From contig JAEQMT010000023.1 of assembly GCA_016722945.1 (NCBI GenBank), positions 248,001-312,000 on the forward strand: 64,000 nucleotides of DNA, read 5' to 3'. The notes below the pieces were generated by a model. It was not told where the DNA came from and did no database searches. It saw only the letters and a program-made list of their open reading frames with translations. Position 1 is the stretch's first letter; every line of letters begins with the position of its first letter. Made by a program: the position numbers and the translations under genes. Source of the DNA: Desulfofustis sp. PB-SRB1. Its GTDB lineage: Bacteria; Desulfobacterota; Desulfobulbia; Desulfobulbales; Desulfocapsaceae. Shown one piece after another: positions 25,351-33,637 of this stretch.

Positions 25351-28017
25351 ATCAAGGAAGTATACCTTATTGACGGCTCCACCTTTATCTACCGCGCCTT
25401 TCATGCCATTGGTTCGCTGACCAACGCACAGGGCATGCAGACCAATGCGGTATTCGGCTTTGTCAGTATCGTCCGGCGGCTCTTCAATGAACGCAAGCCG
25501 GCATTCGTGGCGGTGGCCTTTGACAGTCGTGGGCCGGTGTTTCGCCATGAACTCTATGCCGACTACAAGGCCAATCGGCCGCCCATGCCGGATGAGCTTG
25601 CCGAACAGATCCCCTATATCAAGGAGGCGGTTACCGCGCTGGGCATCACCAGTTTCGAGCAGCCGGGCGTCGAGGCTGACGATCTCATCGCCTCGGCGGT
25701 GCGACGGCTCGATGCAGCTGGTCAAAAGGTTATCATTGTCTCAGGTGACAAGGACCTTCTGCAACTCGTCAATGACCGGGTCATTATGTGGGACCCCATG
25801 AACGACCGGCTCATGGATGCAGCCGCGGTTGCCGACAAATACCAGGTAGTACCGGCACGGCTGCTCGACTGTTTCGCCCTGATCGGTGACAGTTCCGATA
25901 ATGTTCCCGGTGTCCCCGGGGTGGGGGTGAAGACGGCTGCCGCCCTTATCGGCGAGTATGCCACGCTGGAAAATCTGTACGATAATCTCGATACTCTTTC
26001 CCAGAAGAAAACCCGTGAACGGTTGCGGGAATACCGGGAGCAGGCGTTTTTATCGAGAGACCTGATCAGGCTCAAAGATGATATCGAAGTTTCCAGCGAC
26101 GTAGCCGATTATGCACCAGCTTCGCCTGACCCGAAACGGTTGCGCGAGCTGTATGTGACCCTGGGGTTCAACTCGCTGCTCAAAGAGCTTGACAGTTCCC
26201 AGCCTATTCCCGATGACGGCTTTATCCTGGTTGCCGAACCCGCTGAACTGGGACGGCTCGGCGAGTTGTGGGGCAGCGCTGAGCAGCTTGCCATCGACAC
26301 GGAAACAACCTCGATTGACAGCAGAATTGCCGAGCTGGTGGGGGTGTCGGTGGCGACTTCAGCCGAGCAGTGCTGGTATCTGCCCATAGCTCACCGTGAT
26401 GCGACAGGTGCGCGGGTACCCGGCCAGCTCAGCCTGGAGCAGGTGCGCCATGCGCTAGCTCCACTTTTCAAGAATTCATCTCCGGCTCTGATCGGCCATA
26501 ATCTCAAATATGATCTGGCGGTGCTTAGAAACACCCTTAATCTTGTCCCCCACGCACCTCTGGTGGACACGATGATCGCCGCTCATCTCGCCGAACCCTC
26601 CCGGCGCTCTTTGAAGCTCGATGATATCTGTCGTGACAGGGGGTTTGAACTGACCCCCTACACTGCCGTCACCAGGGGCGATAAACGTGATGACGCCTTT
26701 GCCTATACCTCTATTGAAGAGGCCTGCGCCTATTCCTGCGAGGATGTGTACGGTGCGCTGATGCTGTGGCACCATTTTCAGCCGATACTCACCAGGCAGG
26801 GCCAGATGGAGCTTTTTGCCACGGTGGAAACCCCGCTTATCAAAGTTCTGGTGGCCATGGAGGAGGCCGGCATCGGTATCGATACCACCCGTCTGGCGGA
26901 ACTTGAGCGGGAGTTCAGCGATCAGCTTGCCATCCTTGAAAAAGAGATCTACAAGCTGGCCGGTCGCTCATTTAATATCAATTCCCCCTCCCAGCTTGCC
27001 GTGGTACTCTTTGACGAGCTGGGGCTACCGCGCGGCCGGAAGACCAAGACCGGCTACTCCACCGATGCAAGGGTTCTGGAAAAACTTGCCTTAGAGCATG
27101 AGTTGCCGGCCAGGATCATCAGATACCGGAATTTTGCCAAACTGCTCTCCACCTACGTGGAAAGCCTCGGCGCCCTCATCGACCCGCATACCGGCAGGGT
27201 GCATACCTCGTTCAACCAGACGGTGACCGCCACCGGGCGGTTATCGTCCACCAATCCAAACCTCCAGAATATTCCCATCCGTGGCGAGGACGGCCATAAA
27301 ATCCGCGAGGCCTTCGTTCCCGCACCAGGTGCACTGTTTCTTTTTGCTGACTATTCGCAGATCGATCTGCGGGTGTTGGCCCACTATTCAGGCGATGAGG
27401 CGTTGACCGACGCCTTTCGCCACGGCGAAGACATCCACACCCGCACCGCCGCACAGATTTTTGGAGTCAATCCCGCTATGGTTACCACGGATATGCGCCG
27501 GGCGGCGAAATCGATTAATTTCGGTATTGTCTACGGGATGAGCAGTTACGGGCTCTCGGTGCAACTGGGCATCAGCCGGAGTGAGGCGGCACGGTTCATT
27601 GATCGCTATTTTGAGGTGTATCGCGGGGTCCGGGAGTTTATGGAACATATCGTCCGCCAGGCCCGCGATGACGGCTATGTCTCCACCCTGCTGGGACGTA
27701 GGCGATATCTGCCCGAGATCGGCGCCAGCAATAAAACGCGACGGGAATTTGCCGAGCGGGCGGCAATCAATACCCCGATCCAGGGTACCGCCGCTGATAT
27801 TATGAAGGTGGCGATGCTTGCGGTATACGAACTGCTGGCCGATCATCCAGGTTGTAAGATGGTGCTCCAGATCCATGACGAGCTCGTTTTTGAACTGGAC
27901 GAGGCCACCCGCGCCCTTGTTCAGGAGCCGATCCAGCAGGCTATGGAGGGCGCCGTGTCGTTGACGGTGCCGCTGGTGGTGAACGTTTCCACCGGCCTAA
28001 GCCTCGCCAAAGAGTGA
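25351..28017 (+). CDS. polA: DNA polymerase I, apparently with an AUC start codon
   Basis: An 888-residue repair and Okazaki-fragment polymerase. Domains in order: 5'-nuclease (EVYLIDGSTFIYRAFHAI, GVEADDLIAS, GDSSDNVPGVPGVGVKTA), a 3'-5' exonuclease-like domain (LAIDTETTSIDSRIAELVG keeps the Asp/Glu pair, with YSCEDVYGAL later) and the polymerase domain (motif A FADYSQIDLRVLAHYS, motif B RRAAKSINFGIVYGMSSYG, motif C QIHDELVFEL). No ATG, GTG or TTG exists between the upstream stop (25318) and residue 29. A GGAGGA site 6 bases before ATC 25351 places the start on AUC, exactly where relatives have Met (M-KEVYLIDGS). The first in-frame ATG (25435) would delete the nuclease catalytic Asp. A sequencing error or mutation is the alternative. 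Confidence 0.92.
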   Translation: MKEVYLIDGSTFIYRAFHAIGSLTNAQGMQTNAVFGFVSIVRRLFNERKPAFVAVAFDSRGPVFRHELYADYKANRPPMPDELAEQIPYIKEAVTALGITSFEQPGVEADDLIASAVRRLDAAGQKVIIVSGDKDLLQLVNDRVIMWDPMNDRLMDAAAVADKYQVVPARLLDCFALIGDSSDNVPGVPGVGVKTAAALIGEYATLENLYDNLDTLSQKKTRERLREYREQAFLSRDLIRLKDDIEVSSDVADYAPASPDPKRLRELYVTLGFNSLLKELDSSQPIPDDGFILVAEPAELGRLGELWGSAEQLAIDTETTSIDSRIAELVGVSVATSAEQCWYLPIAHRDATGARVPGQLSLEQVRHALAPLFKNSSPALIGHNLKYDLAVLRNTLNLVPHAPLVDTMIAAHLAEPSRRSLKLDDICRDRGFELTPYTAVTRGDKRDDAFAYTSIEEACAYSCEDVYGALMLWHHFQPILTRQGQMELFATVETPLIKVLVAMEEAGIGIDTTRLAELEREFSDQLAILEKEIYKLAGRSFNINSPSQLAVVLFDELGLPRGRKTKTGYSTDARVLEKLALEHELPARIIRYRNFAKLLSTYVESLGALIDPHTGRVHTSFNQTVTATGRLSSTNPNLQNIPIRGEDGHKIREAFVPAPGALFLFADYSQIDLRVLAHYSGDEALTDAFRHGEDIHTRTAAQIFGVNPAMVTTDMRRAAKSINFGIVYGMSSYGLSVQLGISRSEAARFIDRYFEVYRGVREFMEHIVRQARDDGYVSTLLGRRRYLPEIGASNKTRREFAERAAINTPIQGTAADIMKVAMLAVYELLADHPGCKMVLQIHDELVFELDEATRALVQEPIQQAMEGAVSLTVPLVVNVSTGLSLAKE

Positions 28018-28054
28018 TGGCGTCATAAAAACTTCGCTCTACGGACTCAAGGGA

Positions 28055-28104
28055 TCGTTTTGACTTCTCGACGTACCAGTTGTACGCCTGCGAGGTCAAA
28101 ACGA
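28055..28104. repeat. Imperfect 50-base inverted repeat downstream of polA
   Basis: The outer arms TCGTTTTGAC and GTCAAAACGA are perfect 10-bp complements, and inner parts (CTTCTCGACGTAC against GTACGCCTGCGAG) pair partly. No T-run follows. It could be a REP/BIME-like element or a weak terminator between convergent polA and gltA. The rest of the 28018-28218 gap shows nothing else. Confidence 0.5.
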
Positions 28105-28218
28105 CCACCACTCCTAGTATACTTATTACTTAGCCATCTTAAACTGCTAGACTGAGTTTTTAAAAGAGTGATGGTTTAGTGAAAATCTTCCCCACCGTAA
28201 TTCTGTAGGGCCTCTTTA

Positions 28219-29517
28219 TCACTGTCGACGCTCCAGCGCCACATAGGGGCGATGGGCAACGCCCTGGTAGACCTGGCGAGGCCGGCCGATCCGTCTGCTC
28301 TCTTTGTTGTTGTTCATCTCCTGCCAGTGGGCGATCCAGCCCGGCAGTCGGCCCAGGGCGAACATGACGGTAAACATATTGGTGGGAATCCCCATGGCCC
28401 GGTAGATGATGCCTGAGTAAAAATCGACGTTGGGATAGAGGTTGCGTGAAATGAAGTATTCATCTTTGCTGATTTTTTCTTCGATCTCCATGGCGAGATC
28501 AAGCAGCGGATCCTGGATCTCCAGCGAACTCATGATGTCGTGGCAGATCTCCTTGACGATTGTGGCACGGGGGTCATAGGTCTTGTAGACCCGGTGACCA
28601 AAACCGGAAAAGCGAAAGGGATCGTCCGGGTTCTTGGCCCTGGCGATATATTTATCGATAGTGCCGCCATCGGCCCGAATTGTTTCCAGCAATCTGAGAA
28701 CCGCCACGTTGGCGCCGCCGTGCAACGGTCCCCAGAGGGCGTTGATTCCGGCCGAGATGGACGGGTAGAGCCCCGCTCCGGAACTGCCCACCAGCCGCAC
28801 CGCCGAGGTGGAGCAGTTCTGCTCATGATCGGCGTGCAGAATGAGAATCTTGTTGAGCGCCGATACCATGAGCGGCTCCACATTGTAGGGCATGATCGGT
28901 CGATCGAACATCATATTGAGAAAATTGCTGCAATAATTGAGATCGACGCGGGGATAGACCAGCGGGTGGCCGACGTTTTTCTTGTAGGAGAAAGCGGCGA
29001 TGGTGCGGATTTTCGAGAGAAGCCGCGCCGTGGTGGTGGTAATGCCGCCGTACGGATCCTCATCCAGATCCATCTCCGGATAGAAATCGTGCAGGGTGCC
29101 CACCATGGTGGAGAGGATCGACATGGGCGAGGAATTGGGCGGGAAATGATCAAAAAAGTGGATCATATCCTCATGGATCAGGGCGTAGCGCCGCATATCC
29201 CGCTTGAAAACCTCCAGCTCGTCGTAGGTGGGCAGTTCACCGGTGAGCAGCAGGTAGGCGACCTCGATGAAAATACAGTTTTTGGCGAGATCGGCGATAT
29301 CGTAGCCGCGATAGCGCAGGATCCCCCGTTCACCGTCAAGATAGGTAATATTGGAGATGCAGCTGCCGGTGTTCATATAACCGCTGTCCAGGGTGATACA
29401 GCCGGTCTGGTTGCGGAGCGAGCGGATATCCACCGCCTTTTCGCCGGTGCTGCTCTCAACAACCGGTAATTCGTAAACAACTCCGTCAATGGTGAGTTGT
29501 GCGGTTTCACTGGTCAT
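28219..29517 (-). CDS. gltA: Citrate synthase (Si type)
   Basis: A 432-residue enzyme that condenses oxaloacetate and acetyl-CoA to citrate. The family pattern is clear: CISNITYLDGERGILRYRGYDIADLA, HADHEQNCSTSAVRLVGSSGA (active-site His), LWGPLHGGANVAVLRLLE (second His) and FSGFGHRVYKTYDPRATIV (third His and Arg), with the catalytic Asp in PNVDFYSGII. Its length fits the Gram-negative type II (hexameric, often NADH-inhibited) group. The gene appears monocistronic and lies tail-to-tail with polA. Confidence 0.96.
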   Translation of the reverse strand: MTSETAQLTIDGVVYELPVVESSTGEKAVDIRSLRNQTGCITLDSGYMNTGSCISNITYLDGERGILRYRGYDIADLAKNCIFIEVAYLLLTGELPTYDELEVFKRDMRRYALIHEDMIHFFDHFPPNSSPMSILSTMVGTLHDFYPEMDLDEDPYGGITTTTARLLSKIRTIAAFSYKKNVGHPLVYPRVDLNYCSNFLNMMFDRPIMPYNVEPLMVSALNKILILHADHEQNCSTSAVRLVGSSGAGLYPSISAGINALWGPLHGGANVAVLRLLETIRADGGTIDKYIARAKNPDDPFRFSGFGHRVYKTYDPRATIVKEICHDIMSSLEIQDPLLDLAMEIEEKISKDEYFISRNLYPNVDFYSGIIYRAMGIPTNMFTVMFALGRLPGWIAHWQEMNNNKESRRIGRPRQVYQGVAHRPYVALERRQ

Positions 29518-29768
29518 GATCTAATCCTCCCATGAGCTGACTCGAAGCGATGCAGGCGAGTCGTTTTCCGTGTATCGAGCATGTACACGGGTATACCGAA
29601 TCAGCACAATCCGGCGGTGTCGGGGTTATTTACTTGCTGAAGCCACAGACAGACGTTAAGCTGCAACCGGTTGGTTGCCAAACGAAGGAATCGTCCTATA
29701 GGAAAAGAGCATACCTGGAAGCGTGATGAATTTCAATCTTTTGTTCTTGATGTGGCAAATATCGCCCA
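29518..29768. other. Intergenic region upstream of gltA
   Basis: About 250 bases between divergent genes. The ribosome site of gltA (GGAGGATTA on the minus strand, 29531-29523) lies at its left edge. No other element is recognised. Confidence 0.4.
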
Positions 29769-30449
29769 ATGGCTGAAGAAATGTCGGGTTTCCTGGAAGA
29801 AGAACTGGATAAGATCGATACCGAGGTGCTCATCCGCTACGCGCTTGCCGACCATCTTACGGCGGCGGCGATTGCGGTGGTGAACCGCTTCAGCACCCAC
29901 AAGGCGGCAACACGCGTGCTGCGTCACTATTACCGAGACGTGCCGGAAGGACGCGAGGAAATGGTCGAGGATCTGCGCATTGTCGCCCAACACCAGGGGC
30001 TCTATTTATTCGCCGTCAAGGCAACGCATCACAACTACCTCTATGTCGGTAGTGGTGATGACACCATGCTGGTGGGTGAGTATGAGCAGGGTCTTGCCGA
30101 CCATGAGATCCTCAATCACTTTGGCTACCGAAGCGGTGATGAGTTTCTCACCTCACTGCCGAAAAGGGTCGCTGATCTTACATCGTTGCCGGATCCCGAT
30201 ACGGCCCAGATCACCTGCGTAGCCTGCGGCGTCATGGTGGGAGAACTCCATCTGTTTGGCTGCCCGGTGGAACTCTGTCCATGGTGCGGCGGCCAGCTCA
30301 GTCAGTGCAATTGCCGCTTTGATCAGCTGGGGGTGGATGTTATCGAAGACGAGCAGACTCTTGATAGACTTGAGATAATCCTCAACAGAGTCGGTCGTAT
30401 TGCCTTTTCGCCTGAGCAGAACCCCTCATACCCTGCTTTTGATCAATAG
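29769..30449 (+). CDS. Uncharacterised protein with C-terminal zinc ribbon (226 aa)
   Basis: No family is recognised. The N-terminal 140 residues are soluble and helical (EEELDKIDTEVLIRYALADHLT, HHNYLYVGSGDDTMLVGEYEQGL). The segment about 157-187 has seven cysteines: CVACG, GCPVELCPWCGG and CNC, arranged like a zinc ribbon with an additional pair. The start may be the ATG at 29769 or the one at 29781; neither has a strong ribosome site. It stands alone between divergent gltA and a hairpin. Confidence 0.65.
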   Translation: MAEEMSGFLEEELDKIDTEVLIRYALADHLTAAAIAVVNRFSTHKAATRVLRHYYRDVPEGREEMVEDLRIVAQHQGLYLFAVKATHHNYLYVGSGDDTMLVGEYEQGLADHEILNHFGYRSGDEFLTSLPKRVADLTSLPDPDTAQITCVACGVMVGELHLFGCPVELCPWCGGQLSQCNCRFDQLGVDVIEDEQTLDRLEIILNRVGRIAFSPEQNPSYPAFDQ

Positions 30450-30452
30450 AAC

Positions 30453-30482
30453 AGGCCGTCCAGATGTGAGTCTGGACGGCCT
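30453..30482. terminator. Hairpin between the zinc-ribbon gene and hflC
   Basis: A perfect 12-bp stem AGGCCGTCCAGA/TCTGGACGGCCT with a 6-nt loop, only 4 bases after the stop of the plus-strand gene and 10 bases past the stop of minus-strand hflC. T-runs are short, but the position between two convergent genes supports a shared terminator. Confidence 0.65.
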
Positions 30483-30492
30483 GCCGTGGTGG

Positions 30493-31428
30493 TTATTGAC
30501 CAGGTGTGACGTTTCTGAGATACTTATAGAGATCTGAGTCAGATGAGATGATCAGCGAGGTGTTGCCGCCGATGATGTCATCAAAACTTTCCAATGTTTT
30601 AAGAAAGGCAAAGAACTCCGGATCCTGATTGAAGGCATCACCGTATATCTTGGTGGCCTCGGCATCCGCCTTACCCCTGATCTGCGTTGCTTCACGATTT
30701 GCCGTGGAGATGATTTCCTTGAGTTCACGATCCACCGTACCCAGGATGCGGGCTTTTTGCCCCTCACCCATGGATCGTTTTTCCGCTGCAATCCGTTTTC
30801 TCTCGGAAATCATTCGATTATATACAGTTTGGCGAACGGTTTCGATATAATTTACCCGCCTGAACAGCACGTCGCGCATCTCGATACCATACTGCGGGGT
30901 GGCCCGTGAGGCGATCTCCAGTACCTGATCGGAGATGACGTCACGCCCTCTTTCCGGTCTGCTGCCCGGTTCTTGATTGGAGGGAGTCATGGTCTCCAGG
31001 GACCAGTCGGAGCTGCGAATAATCTCGATCAGATCGTTCTTATTGATGAGGTCACGCACCGTACCGCCGATGATGTCATCGAGCAGGGTCTGGGCACGTG
31101 CTTCGGTGCGAACCGCCTGCAGGAAGAGGAGGGGATCCTCGATCCGCCAGCGTGCCGTCACGTCAAGATAGACAAAGGTCTTGTCGTTGGTGGGGATCTG
31201 GTTTGGGTCTCCGTTCCAGATAAAAATCCGCTTATCAAATTCGGTGATCTGCTGAATGAAGGGAATCTTGAAATAAAGACCCGCCTCGGTCTTTGGATCC
31301 CCGATGGGTCGGCCGAACTGGGTAACCACCGCCTGCTTACCTTCTTCGACGATGAAGATACCGTCATAGACAACGAAAATGCCCAACAGAACAAGGCCGA
31401 TGAGAAGAAAATTGGTAAATTGTTTCAT
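30493..31428 (-). CDS. hflC: HflC, SPFH-domain partner of the FtsH protease
   Basis: A 311-residue band-7/SPFH protein with a single N-terminal membrane segment (NFLLIGLVLLGIFVVYDGIFIV) followed by the SPFH domain (EEGKQAVVTQFGRPIGDPKTEAGLYFKIPF) and a long Glu/Ala/Lys/Arg-rich helix (RMISERKRIAAEKRSMGEGQ, ANREATQIRGKADAEATKIY). HflK and HflC form a large periplasmic-facing cage around FtsH and modulate membrane-protein turnover. It follows hflK by about 15 bases with its own ribosome site. Confidence 0.94.
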   Translation of the reverse strand: MKQFTNFLLIGLVLLGIFVVYDGIFIVEEGKQAVVTQFGRPIGDPKTEAGLYFKIPFIQQITEFDKRIFIWNGDPNQIPTNDKTFVYLDVTARWRIEDPLLFLQAVRTEARAQTLLDDIIGGTVRDLINKNDLIEIIRSSDWSLETMTPSNQEPGSRPERGRDVISDQVLEIASRATPQYGIEMRDVLFRRVNYIETVRQTVYNRMISERKRIAAEKRSMGEGQKARILGTVDRELKEIISTANREATQIRGKADAEATKIYGDAFNQDPEFFAFLKTLESFDDIIGGNTSLIISSDSDLYKYLRNVTPGQ

Positions 31429-31443
31429 AATTATTCTCCTCCG

Positions 31444-32568
31444 TTATTGCTGGCCCATTCCGGCCGAAACAGGTGGCTTGTTAAGGTTGAGCAGGGGAAT
31501 CGGCCCCTGATGCCCTTCATCGATAATGTAGATTTGCTCCACCTCCGGCAGCTTATCCTGCATGGCTTCCAGATAAAAACGTTGGCGGGTTACATCCGGG
31601 GCATTGCGATACTCTTCGAGAATGTCGAGAAAGCGAATCGTTTCACCTTCGGCGTTGTTGACCCGTTCCCGGGCATAACCGAAGGCTTCCTCAATAATTC
31701 TCTCGGCGCGGCCGCGGGCGGCTGGAATAACCCGATTATATTCCTGCTCCGCTTCATTAACCAGTCGCTTCATATCCTGGTCGGCCTCGTTTACCTCGTT
31801 GAAGGCGGGCTTGACCGGGTCAGGCGGGGTGATATCCTGAAACTGTACGGTTACCAGCTCTAGTCCCGCCTCCAGGTTGTTAAGCTGATCCTGAAGCTTA
31901 GTTTTTACCAGGTTGGCCAGTAGATCACGGTTACTGAGTACGAAATCAAAGTCCATATTACCGACAACTCGCCTGGTTACCGTTTCGTTGAGGTCATGTA
32001 CCGCCTGCTCGACATCCTGAATCTTGAACAGGTAATTGAATGAGTCTTTAATGCGGTATTGAACGATCCATGAGACGCTGATCACGTTTTTATCAGCGGT
32101 AAGCATGAGGGATTCCTCATTATAACCCCGGTTGTCAAACGACGTGCGCTGGCCGGTTGCACCGGCGGTGCGGAAGCCAAATTCCTGCTTCCTGATCTGG
32201 CGCACGTCCACTTTTCGCACGTCCTCGATGAAGGGTACCATGAAGTGGAGGCCTGGCTGAACGGTGCGGTTATATTCACCGAAACGTAACACAACTCCCT
32301 CTTCCTGAGGGTTTATCTTAAAAAATGTCCTTGATATTCCCGATAGGACGACGATACCAACGATAGCGATAAGAATGATTTTCCAGGTGCCGCCGAATGG
32401 GTTTTTACCGCGCGGCTGCGGGTCGTCGCCGTTGCCTCCGCCTGGTGGCGGTTTTTTCCCTTCGGAGAAATAATCCTGCACCTTCTTGATGATCTGGGCA
32501 ACAATCTCTTCCGGGGTTTGCGGTTTTTTTCGCCGACCCCAGGGCGGTTGTTGATCTTGGTTTGACAT
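31444..32568 (-). CDS. hflK: HflK, SPFH-domain partner of the FtsH protease
   Basis: A 374-residue protein. The proline- and glycine-rich cytoplasmic N-terminus (QQPPWGRRKKPQTPEEI, PPPGGGNGDDPQPRGKNPFGG) is typical of HflK. A membrane helix (WKIILIAIVGIVVLSGI) and the SPFH domain (NPQEEGVVLRFGEYNRTVQPGLHFMVPFI) follow, and then a helical stalk (AEQEYNRVIPAARGRAERIIEEA). The start at 32568 follows GAGGAG by 6 bases; the upstream in-frame ATG at 32691 would add a non-family extension. Operon order hflK-hflC as in many proteobacteria. Confidence 0.94.
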   Translation of the reverse strand: MSNQDQQPPWGRRKKPQTPEEIVAQIIKKVQDYFSEGKKPPPGGGNGDDPQPRGKNPFGGTWKIILIAIVGIVVLSGISRTFFKINPQEEGVVLRFGEYNRTVQPGLHFMVPFIEDVRKVDVRQIRKQEFGFRTAGATGQRTSFDNRGYNEESLMLTADKNVISVSWIVQYRIKDSFNYLFKIQDVEQAVHDLNETVTRRVVGNMDFDFVLSNRDLLANLVKTKLQDQLNNLEAGLELVTVQFQDITPPDPVKPAFNEVNEADQDMKRLVNEAEQEYNRVIPAARGRAERIIEEAFGYARERVNNAEGETIRFLDILEEYRNAPDVTRQRFYLEAMQDKLPEVEQIYIIDEGHQGPIPLLNLNKPPVSAGMGQQ

Positions 32569-32669
32569 AAATGTCTCCTCTAATAATGGGATTTCTGGGT
32601 TTAATCTGGTGTCGATAATGCCATGAGGGTAACACGTATACTTAACTGATAGATTAAGACGGTATCGTT

Positions 32670-33548
32670 TTAGTTCAAGGCGACAATCCAACCAATTGCA
32701 ACGATAAAGATGGTGGTCAGCAGTAGCAGAGGCTGCATCGCCGGCGCTATCCCTTTCCGGGTTGCAAAGGCAACGATGCCGCCACCGCCGATGCCTGCCA
32801 GCAGGCCGAAGAGATGGGCGCCGAGATCGGTTCGCACGCCGGAGCCGCCAAGCATGCCGAGCAGGGCAAGAGCGGCAAGTAATGGTGCCACAGCGCCCGG
32901 GCTGAGGATTTTTCGGCGATTAACTATCTGGTATGCGGCCAGGAGCCCGATGGTTGCGAAAACTGCCGTTGAAAAGCCGACAAAATAGTGATTACCACCG
33001 CGCAGGATGATATTGGCAAGGGTGGCAGCCACCGCGGATGTCAGCACCGCGAAGCTGCCCACGCCATAGCCCACCAGTCCCAGATAGTGATAGAGGACAA
33101 AACCGCCCACGATGCAGTTGCCTATCAGATGAGAAAGATCAGCGTGCAGCGTGAGCGAGGTCAGCAATCGATACCATTCACCGTCATCTAAAATGGCCTG
33201 CGCATCACCGGCCCCGCGATCAAACCAGAGAGAGTCTTGCCGCCACTCGCCGGTAATTGCATAAAGTATCAGCAGTGAGCCGATAATGAATACGGTAGGC
33301 TCCCAGGAGCCGGGTACGGTTGTTACCCGGGGGACGGCGGGCGGCCAGTTGCTGTTTTCCTGGATATAGGCGTCAAGCTCCGCCTGGGCACGCCCTAGAT
33401 CGTTGGGGGCAACCACTAGATGATACAAGCCATCATGGTTGGAGGTGATTAAGCAAGAAATGCGACGCGCTTCCAGCACCAGGCAGTAGAGCTCGATTTC
33501 TTGCCGGGATGGTGAACTGGCAACAATGGCTGATGATCTGCTATCCAC
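32670..33548 (-). CDS. Rhomboid-family intramembrane serine protease
   Basis: A 292-residue protein. The first 70 residues form a soluble domain (EIELYCLVLEARRISCLITS, then VAPNDLGRAQAELDAYIQE) like the short DUF2007-type signal domain that precedes some rhomboids. The membrane part has the HxxxN motif in DLSHLIGNCIVGG, the active-site serine in VGFSTAVFATIGLLAAY (GxSx pattern), and the catalytic His in LGAHLFGLLAGIGGG. It cleaves membrane segments of client proteins; clients are unknown. The start may be slightly downstream. It lies 100 bases before hflK on the same strand and could be co-transcribed with hflKC. Confidence 0.87.
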   Translation of the reverse strand: MDSRSSAIVASSPSRQEIELYCLVLEARRISCLITSNHDGLYHLVVAPNDLGRAQAELDAYIQENSNWPPAVPRVTTVPGSWEPTVFIIGSLLILYAITGEWRQDSLWFDRGAGDAQAILDDGEWYRLLTSLTLHADLSHLIGNCIVGGFVLYHYLGLVGYGVGSFAVLTSAVAATLANIILRGGNHYFVGFSTAVFATIGLLAAYQIVNRRKILSPGAVAPLLAALALLGMLGGSGVRTDLGAHLFGLLAGIGGGGIVAFATRKGIAPAMQPLLLLTTIFIVAIGWIVALN

Positions 33549-33637
33549 AACGTGCGGCCTCTACCATTCATGCATCACGTCGAGGAATTAAAGGCGGGCT
33601 ACCCGCGGCGTACCGGCAGCAGCCCGCAATAGATCTG

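Noticed and set aside
28540-29469. 309-residue open frame on the plus strand opposite gltA
   Set aside because: Antisense shadow of a strongly conserved citrate synthase; composition is typical of a complementary frame of a GC-rich gene.
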